Assembly (NCBI GenBank): GCA_023392205.1 | Contig: JAEVZN010000109.1 | Coordinates: 1 to 10,209 of the forward strand | Length of the DNA: 10,209 nt | Reading direction: 5' to 3' | From: Pseudomonadota bacterium | GTDB taxonomy: Bacteria > Pseudomonadota > Alphaproteobacteria > Rhizobiales > Xanthobacteraceae | Part shown: positions 6,310 through 10,209 of the stretch, piece by piece | How the letters are laid out: each line of letters begins with the position of its first letter | Position numbering within the stretch: position 1 is the stretch's first letter | Program-made: the position numbers and the translations under genes | Notes under the pieces: generated by a model | The model's input: only the letters and a program-made list of their open reading frames with translations | Databases searched by the model: none | What the model was told of the DNA's origin: nothing

Positions 6310-7516
6310 ACGCGAGGGGAACGACGTTGTGAAGCTTTTCAACGCCGGTATCAAGGAAGCGGCGGATATTGCGCGCAGCCTGGCGGATACGCTGCTCGTT
6401 CTCCACGAGTGCGATGCGCACATATTCGTCGCCATGTTCGCCAAAGCCGATGCCGGGTGCCACGGCCACTTCGGCCTTCTCGACCAGCAGCTTGGAAAAT
6501 TCGATCGAGCCCAGGCTGCGAAATGCCTCGGGCAACCGAGCCCAGGCGAACATCGAGGCCGAGGGTGATGGAATGATCCACCCCGCACGCCCGAAACTGT
6601 CCACCAGCACGTCGCGCCGCTTGCGGTAGATCTCGCGCATCTCGCGGATGCAATCGTCGGGGCCGTTCAACGCCGCGGTGGCCGCCACCTGCACCGGCGT
6701 GAAAGCACCGTAATCGAGATAGGATTTGACCCGGCCAAGGGCGGCGATGATGCGGTCGTTGCCGACGGCAAAGCCCATGCGCCATCCCGGCATCGAGAAG
6801 GTCTTCGACATCGAGGTGAATTCGACTGTGACATCGATGGCGCCCGGCACCTGCAATACGGAGGGCGGCGGATTGTTGTCGAAATAGACCTCGGCATAAG
6901 CGAGGTCGGACAGGATGAATATCTCGTGCTTCTTCGCGAATGCGACGAGATCGCGATAGAAATCGAGGCTCGCCACACATGCGGTCGGATTGGCCGGATA
7001 GCAGGCGATCACCGCGATGGGCTTGGGGATCGAATGGATCAGCGCGCGTTCCAGCGCGGAGAAGAAATCCGGATTGGGCTCGGCCGGGACCGAGCGGATC
7101 ACCCCGCCCGCCATGAGAAAGCCGAAGGCATGGATCGGGTAGCTCGGATTGGGCACCAGCACCACGTCGCCCGGCGCAGTGATCGCCTGCGCCACGTTGG
7201 CGAAGCCTTCCTTGGAACCCAGCGTCGCCACGATCTGCGTATCGGGATTGAGCTTCACGCCGAACCGGCGCGCGTAATAGGCCGCCTGGGCGCGGCGCAA
7301 GCCGGCGATACCCTTCGAGGCCGAATAACGATCGGTGCGCGGTTTGCCGAGCGTCTCTTTCAGCTTTTCGATGACGTGGTCGGGCGCCGGAAGATCGGGA
7401 TTGCCCATGCCCAGATCGACAATATCGGCACCGGCATTGCGAGCGGCGGCCTTGGCGCGGTTGACCTGCTCGAACACATAGGGCGGCAGTCGGCGGACGC
7501 GGTAAAATTCTTCCAT
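6299..7516 (-). CDS. alaC: AlaC-type PLP-dependent aminotransferase
   Basis: This fold-type I, class I/II aminotransferase has 405 residues. It closely resembles E. coli AlaC (YfdZ, 412 residues), which transfers the amino group between glutamate and pyruvate to make alanine. Shared blocks include RLPPYVF (9-15), the DLGMGNPD region (34-41), the YSASKGIAGLRRA substrate loop (64-76), GSKEGFANV (100-108), VPNPSYPIHAFG (121-132), SDLAY (203-207, Asp204 and Tyr207 contacting PLP), SMSKTFSMPGWRMGF with PLP-binding Lys238, and a C-terminal EYVRIAL with substrate-carboxylate Arg367. It is intact. The ATG at 7516 gives the family N-terminus although the upstream ribosome site is weak. Alphaproteobacterial homologues beside hom are sometimes annotated as LL-diaminopimelate or aspartate aminotransferase, so the substrate is less certain than the family. 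It sits 32 bp upstream of hom and 119 bp downstream of the lipoprotein gene. Confidence 0.9.
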   Translation of the reverse strand: MEEFYRVRRLPPYVFEQVNRAKAAARNAGADIVDLGMGNPDLPAPDHVIEKLKETLGKPRTDRYSASKGIAGLRRAQAAYYARRFGVKLNPDTQIVATLGSKEGFANVAQAITAPGDVVLVPNPSYPIHAFGFLMAGGVIRSVPAEPNPDFFSALERALIHSIPKPIAVIACYPANPTACVASLDFYRDLVAFAKKHEIFILSDLAYAEVYFDNNPPPSVLQVPGAIDVTVEFTSMSKTFSMPGWRMGFAVGNDRIIAALGRVKSYLDYGAFTPVQVAATAALNGPDDCIREMREIYRKRRDVLVDSFGRAGWIIPSPSASMFAWARLPEAFRSLGSIEFSKLLVEKAEVAVAPGIGFGEHGDEYVRIALVENEQRIRQAARNIRRFLDTGVEKLHNVVPLASRR

Positions 7517-7635
7517 GGCGCCAGGCTTTCGTGTGATCCGGTGATGTCCTGCGCTGGCTTTACGATTGTTGCTTCAAGCGGGCCAGCCAGCGAACCGCCT
7601 GCTTTTATCACGGGTTCCGGCGGGCGCCAGCGCTG

Positions 7636-8079
7636 TCAGCGACCTGTCAGCAGGTTCCCGTCGCCGGTTGGCGATCCGAAAGGCACGGGAAAGGCTCCGG
7701 CCGCCGGACGGGCGGGCGCTGCCGTACTCGGCTGCGGCGCGGGCGCCTGCGCCTTTTTTGCCTTCGCGCGGTTCTTTTGCTGATTGGGATGGCGGTTGCG
7801 GGTGGCGATCAGATCGGCCTCCAGCTTCTTCTGCTGCTCCTCGTCGAGCAAAGCAGAAGAACGCGCGGGCGGCATGTTGTGCACTGCGGGAAATTCCGGT
7901 GCCTGATCCGGACGGCGGGGCGCATTCTCCGGCAAGCCGCCGACGGCATGCGGGATCGCGTCGAACTGAGCGGAGGTACAGGACACCAGGCCCAGGGCCA
8001 GCGACGCTGTGACCGCGATCTTCAACAGCTTTTGGCCCCAACCCTGCATGGGCGGGGGGTAAAATCGGCGCTCCGACAT
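7636..8079 (-). CDS. Small Pro/Ala-rich putative lipoprotein of unknown function
   Basis: The product is 147 residues and I do not recognise a named family, though similar short lipoproteins occur in Hyphomicrobiales. It has a basic N-terminus (about 1-20), a hydrophobic stretch (IAVTASLALGLVS, 21-33) and a lipobox LVSC with Cys34, so it should be exported and lipidated. Mature residues 35-80 include a PENAPRRPDQAPEFPAVHNMPPAR segment, then a charged helix (DEEQQKKLEADLIATRNRH, 79-97), a Lys-rich stretch (102-109) and a low-complexity Pro/Ala tail (110-135). The charged and Lys-rich parts could contact other envelope components or peptidoglycan, but this is a guess. The start could be ATG 8079 or ATG 8049; the latter gives a more usual signal-peptide length (23 residues before Cys). 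It is divergent from phaC and upstream of the aminotransferase on the same strand. A longer open frame reaching 8382 runs into phaC and is not credible. Confidence 0.75.
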   Translation of the reverse strand: MSERRFYPPPMQGWGQKLLKIAVTASLALGLVSCTSAQFDAIPHAVGGLPENAPRRPDQAPEFPAVHNMPPARSSALLDEEQQKKLEADLIATRNRHPNQQKNRAKAKKAQAPAPQPSTAAPARPAAGAFPVPFGSPTGDGNLLTGR

Positions 8080-8122
8080 CGGGCTGACTTTATCTCTTGC
8101 AAGTATTTCCGCGCGTAACGGG

Positions 8123-8150
8123 CTAATATGACAAAAGCAAGGATGCACAA
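8123..8150 (-). promoter_or_regulatory. Candidate sigma-70-type promoter for the lipoprotein gene
   Basis: On the minus strand TTGTGC (8145-8150) and TATTAG (8123-8128) are separated by 16 bases. This would start transcription about 35-40 bases before the ATG at 8079. The match to TTGACA/TATAAT is moderate, and AT-rich sequence surrounds it in an otherwise GC-rich region. It may also drive the downstream aminotransferase-hom-glpX-recJ cluster, since I see no strong terminator after the lipoprotein gene. Confidence 0.35.
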
Positions 8151-8152
8151 AA

Positions 8153-8167
8153 CGGCGGTTCACGCCG
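8153..8167. promoter_or_regulatory. Short dyad in the divergent lipoprotein/phaC intergenic region
   Basis: CGGCG and CGCCG flank a 5-base spacer (GTTCA). The dyad lies about 35 bases upstream of the sigma-54-like element and next to the -35 of the divergent candidate promoter, where an operator could act on either gene. The arms are short and GC-rich, so chance is quite possible. Confidence 0.2.
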
Positions 8168-8199
8168 GCCACGTTGCCGACCGGGCTTGCGAGCCTGTC

Positions 8200-8216
8200 C
8201 CGGCACGAACCTTGCG
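8200..8216 (+). promoter_or_regulatory. Candidate sigma-54 (RpoN) -24/-12 promoter for phaC
   Basis: The stretch CCGGCACGAACCTTGCG matches the RpoN consensus YTGGCACGRNNNTTGCW at 12 of 14 informative positions. The essential GG (8202-8203) and GC (8214-8215) are exactly ten bases apart. Transcription would start near 8227, giving a leader of about 55 bases before the phaC ATG at 8282, and the orientation is correct. Mismatches are C for T just before the GG and G for W after the GC. No enhancer-binding site was recognised, so the activator is unknown. No competing sigma-70 promoter for phaC was obvious. Confidence 0.5.
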
Positions 8217-8233
8217 GGAGGTTATTGCTGAAG

Positions 8234-8251
8234 GATGGCATCGCAGCCATC
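8234..8251 (+). promoter_or_regulatory. Perfect dyad/hairpin in the phaC leader
   Basis: GATGGC (8234-8239) and GCCATC (8246-8251) pair around ATCGCA. The dyad begins just after the start site predicted from the sigma-54-like element and ends 30 bases before the phaC ATG. It could be an operator blocking early transcription or a small mRNA hairpin. PhaR-type regulators of PHA genes prefer TGC-rich sites, and this site does not clearly match one. Confidence 0.35.
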
Positions 8252-8255
8252 TGAC

Positions 8256-8285
8256 ATGACTGCGAACGATGAGCGGGGCTCATGA
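8256..8285 (+). other. Possible 9-codon upstream ORF overlapping the phaC start (ATGA)
   Basis: ATG at 8256 opens MTANDERGS and its TGA (8283-8285) overlaps the phaC ATG (8282-8284) as ATGA. Because phaC itself has only a weak purine tract (GAGCGGGG, 8271-8278), termination of this mini-ORF could help ribosomes start phaC. No Shine-Dalgarno sequence precedes the mini-ORF, so this remains tentative. Confidence 0.2.
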
Positions 8286-10087
8286 ACAAACTTCCGGAAA
8301 AGCCGGTTGTCCCGGAGACCGGCGCTGTCGATGTCGAGCGATTCGCGCACAACATTGCCCGGCTGGTGGAGCAAGGCGGCAAGGCGCTCGCGGCCTATAT
8401 GAAGCCGCGCGAGCAAGGTACCGCCACGATCGATTTTCCCGAACAGGTCCGGGATGCGGTCAAAACGCTCGGTCAGGTCATCGAATACTGGCTCTCCGAT
8501 CCTTCCCGCGCGGTCGAACTGCAACAGCGGCTGGGCCGCGCCTATCTCGATCTCTGGAGCAGCGCGGCACGGCGCCTCGCCGGTGAGGAATCGGCGCCCG
8601 TCATCCAGCCCGACCCAAAGGACAAACGCTTTGCCGATCCGGAATGGTCGCAGAACCAGTTCTACGATTTCCTGAAACAGGCCTATCTACTGTCCAGCTT
8701 CTGGGCGGAAAAGCTGGTCGCCGACGCCCCCATCGATCCGCATACCCGCCAGAAGGCGGAATTCTATGTGCGGCAGATCGCCAATGCGGTCTCGCCGTCG
8801 AACTTCGTCATGACCAATCCCGAAGTGATGCGCGAGACCTTGTCCTCGAATGCCGAGAACCTCGTGCGCGGCATGGCCATGCTGTCCGAGGACATCGACG
8901 AGTTCGGAAACATAAAGATCCGACAGACCGACGCGACCATGTTCGAGGTGGGACGCAATCTTGCGCTCACGCCCGGCAAGGTGATTTTCCAGAACGAGCT
9001 GATGCAGCTCATTCAGTATTCGCCCGCGACGGAGACAGTGCTGAAGACCCCGCTGCTCATCGTGCCGCCCTGGATCAACAAGTTCTACGTGCTCGATCTC
9101 ACCCCGGAAAAATCCTACATCAAATGGTGTGTCGAACAGGGCCTGACGGTCTTCGTCATCTCGTGGGTCAACCCGGACGGGCAACTGGCGAAGAAGGGCT
9201 TTGCCGAATATATGCAGGATGGCCCGCTCGCCGCCCTCGACGCCATCGAACAGGCGACGGGCGAGCGCGAAGTGCATACGGCGGGCTATTGCGTGGGTGG
9301 AACGCTGCTTGCGGTGACACTCGCCTATATGGCCGCCCGGAACGACGGCCGCATCAAATCCGCCACCTTCTTCGCCACCCAGGTCGATTTCCGCCATGCC
9401 GGCGAACTGAAGGTGTTCGTCGACGAGGAGCAGATCAAGGCTCTCGAGGAGCGGATGCAGGCGCGCGGCTATCTCGAAGGACATCGTATGGCGACGGCCT
9501 TCAACCTGCTGCGCTCGAACGATCTGATCTGGCCCTATATCGTCAACAATTACCTGCGCGGCAAGGCGCCCTTCCCGTTCGACCTTCTTTACTGGAATTC
9601 GGATGCAACGCGCATGCCGGCCGCCAATCACTCCTTCTATCTGCGCAATTGCTATCTCAACAATGCGCTGACCAAAGGCGAGATGGCGGTCGCGAACGTA
9701 AAGCTCGACCTGAAAAAGGTGAAGGTGCCGATCTACAATCTCGCCACGCGCGAGGACCATATCGCGCCGGCGAAATCCGTCTATCTCGGATCAAAATTCT
9801 TCGGCGGTCCGGTCCGCTTCGTCATGTCGGGCTCCGGCCATATCGCAGGCGTGGTCAACCCTGCATCCAAGGGCAAATATCAATACTGGACCGGCCCAAA
9901 GCCCACCGGCACGGACGTCGAAAACTGGATGAAGAAGGCCAAGGAGCACAAAGGCTCTTGGTGGCCGGACTGGATGAACTGGATTCGCGCGCAGGGCAAG
10001 GACACCGTCCCCGCACGCGACCCCGGCGGCGGCAAGCTCGACCCCATTGAGGACGCGCCCGGCAGCTATGTGAAGGTGCGCTCCTAG
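8282..10087 (+). CDS. phaC: Class I polyhydroxyalkanoate (PHA/PHB) synthase
   Basis: PhaC polymerises (R)-3-hydroxyacyl-CoA, chiefly 3-hydroxybutyryl-CoA, into polyester at the granule surface. The 601-residue length fits class I synthases (about 560-600). A variable N-terminal region (1-110) precedes the PhaC N-terminal domain (about 120-280, including [26 protein letters not shown] and [18 protein letters not shown]) and the alpha/beta-hydrolase catalytic domain. The lipase-like box AGYCVGG has nucleophile Cys337; EDHIAP gives Asp492 and [11 protein letters not shown] gives His520, corresponding to Cys319, Asp480 and His508 of the Cupriavidus necator enzyme. Also present are [25 protein letters not shown] (437-461) and a C-terminal WWPDWMNWI (560-568). 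The protein is intact and ends PGSYVKVRS. The ATG at 8282 has a weak ribosome site but a plausible N-terminus. No phaA, phaB, phaR or phasin gene is in the window; dispersed PHA genes are common in this group. An insertion sequence starts right at or after the stop. Confidence 0.97.
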   Translation: MNKLPEKPVVPETGAVDVERFAHNIARLVEQGGKALAAYMKPREQGTATIDFPEQVRDAVKTLGQVIEYWLSDPSRAVELQQRLGRAYLDLWSSAARRLAGEESAPVIQPDPKDKRFADPEWSQNQFYDFLKQAYLLSSFWAEKLVADAPIDPHTRQKAEFYVRQIANAVSPSNFVMTNPEVMRETLSSNAENLVRGMAMLSEDIDEFGNIKIRQTDATMFEVGRNLALTPGKVIFQNELMQLIQYSPATETVLKTPLLIVPPWINKFYVLDLTPEKSYIKWCVEQGLTVFVISWVNPDGQLAKKGFAEYMQDGPLAALDAIEQATGEREVHTAGYCVGGTLLAVTLAYMAARNDGRIKSATFFATQVDFRHAGELKVFVDEEQIKALEERMQARGYLEGHRMATAFNLLRSNDLIWPYIVNNYLRGKAPFPFDLLYWNSDATRMPAANHSFYLRNCYLNNALTKGEMAVANVKLDLKKVKVPIYNLATREDHIAPAKSVYLGSKFFGGPVRFVMSGSGHIAGVVNPASKGKYQYWTGPKPTGTDVENWMKKAKEHKGSWWPDWMNWIRAQGKDTVPARDPGGGKLDPIEDAPGSYVKVRS

Positions 10088-10147
10088 AGCGGTTCATCGC
10101 TTGACTGAATCGGCGGGGATTCCGGATCAGCGGGATTTGTGATTCAA

Positions 10148-10175
10148 GATGCTGGCTGGGAGGGAGGCCAGCATC
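10148..10175 (+). promoter_or_regulatory. Hairpin presenting the transposase ribosome binding site in its loop
   Basis: GATGCTGGC (10148-10156) and GCCAGCATC (10167-10175) form a perfect 9-bp stem. The 10-base loop TGGGAGGGAG carries the only Shine-Dalgarno-like sequence before the transposase ATG at 10178, which lies two bases after the stem. The stem would hinder ribosome access to the start region, so it may restrain transposase translation. The structure is seen directly; the effect is inferred from known insertion-sequence control. Confidence 0.5.
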
Positions 10176-10177
10176 CG

Positions 10178-10209
10178 ATGACCCGACCTTTATCCAATGA
10201 CCTGCGTGA
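10178..10209 (+). CDS. IS630-family transposase, N-terminal fragment (cut by window edge)
   Basis: Only ten complete codons are visible, reading MTRPLSNDLR followed by GA, which would begin Asp or Glu. This is the recognisable N-terminus of IS630-family transposases in Hyphomicrobiales, where MTRPLSNDLRERVV leads into a helix-turn-helix; the DDE catalytic part lies outside the window. A GGGAGG tract ends about ten bases before the ATG, inside a hairpin loop. The call rests on a short but distinctive peptide plus the insertion-sequence-like leader. Whether the transposase is complete cannot be told here. Confidence 0.72.
   Translation, partial: MTRPLSNDLR

Larger units (their letters stand above)
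10086..10209 (+). mobile_element. Left end of an IS630-family insertion sequence (continues past window edge)
   Basis: The region after phaC leads within 92 bases to an IS630-type transposase start. IS630 elements insert at TA dinucleotides, and the phaC stop codon TAG (10085-10087) contains a TA, so the element may begin right there. The true terminal inverted repeat cannot be defined without the other end, so the left boundary is inferred. The leader holds several short repeats: GAATC/GATTC (10107-10122) and CTTGA/TCAAG (10100-10104 and 10144-10148). Confidence 0.65.

Noticed and set aside
7571..7585. Second possible sigma-54 element, facing the aminotransferase gene on the minus strand
   Set aside because: GG and GC have the right ten-base spacing (TGGCCCG...AAGC), but the -12 part reads AAGC instead of TTGC. 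The match is too weak to call.
8080..8382. N-terminal extension of the lipoprotein frame to 8382
   Set aside because: It would overlap the phaC coding region and its promoter, and would bury the signal peptide about 100 residues inside the protein. The ATG at 8079 or 8049 gives a proper lipoprotein signal.
8269..8586. 105-codon open frame overlapping the start of phaC in another frame
   Set aside because: It begins 13 bases before phaC and runs inside its coding sequence with an Arg/Gly-rich peptide. The phaC frame carries all family motifs.
8687..9760. 357-codon open frame on the minus strand opposite phaC
   Set aside because: It is antisense to a complete PHA synthase gene and its His/Arg-rich peptide has no recognisable features.
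1..10209. tRNA, rRNA, riboswitch, CRISPR array, toxin-antitoxin or defence genes
   Set aside because: I looked for these on both strands and saw no supporting sequence. Nearly all bases are explained by recognised protein genes.

Overview
The window is GC-rich, gene-dense chromosomal DNA from an alphaproteobacterium, most likely of the order Hyphomicrobiales (Rhizobiales). The evidence is the gene cluster alaC-type aminotransferase, homoserine dehydrogenase, glpX and recJ on one strand, a class I polyhydroxyalkanoate (PHA) synthase with alphaproteobacterial character next to it, and an IS630-type transposase start (MTRPLSNDLR) of a kind common in that order. This assignment comes from recognising protein families, not from a database search. 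I see no RNA genes, CRISPR array, phage genes or defence system.

Layout: 1-831 (+) is the 3' part of an aldehyde dehydrogenase gene. It converges on 873-1859 (-), a cytoplasmic protein of the 4,5-dihydroxyphthalate decarboxylase (Pht5)/substrate-binding-protein-like family. From 1936 to 8079 everything is on the minus strand. In transcription order this is a small proline/alanine-rich lipoprotein (8079-7636), an AlaC-type aminotransferase (7516-6299), homoserine dehydrogenase (6266-4944), class II fructose-1,6-bisphosphatase GlpX (4893-3898) and the RecJ exonuclease (3759-1936). Short gaps of about 30-140 bp and no strong internal terminator suggest a long co-transcribed unit that may run into the Pht5-like gene. 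A 202-bp divergent intergenic region (8080-8281) separates the lipoprotein gene from phaC (8282-10087, +). It is the largest gap, so no stretch above 300 bp lacks a gene. It holds a good match to a sigma-54 (-24/-12) promoter facing phaC, a dyad in the phaC leader, and a weaker sigma-70-like promoter facing the lipoprotein gene. Immediately after the phaC stop comes the left end of an IS630-family insertion sequence, cut off by the window edge.

Functionally the window is mostly core metabolism. The aminotransferase links pyruvate/alanine and glutamate, Hom commits aspartate semialdehyde to threonine and methionine, GlpX serves gluconeogenesis, RecJ serves DNA repair, and PhaC polymerises hydroxyacyl-CoA into storage granules. 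I found no convincing new multi-gene system. The most interesting points are regulatory and structural: the sigma-54-like promoter and leader dyad of phaC, short upstream ORFs that overlap the phaC and recJ starts as ATGA, the glpX-recJ junction with one stop codon in a shared frame, the IS insertion at the phaC stop, and the orphan Pht5-like protein.
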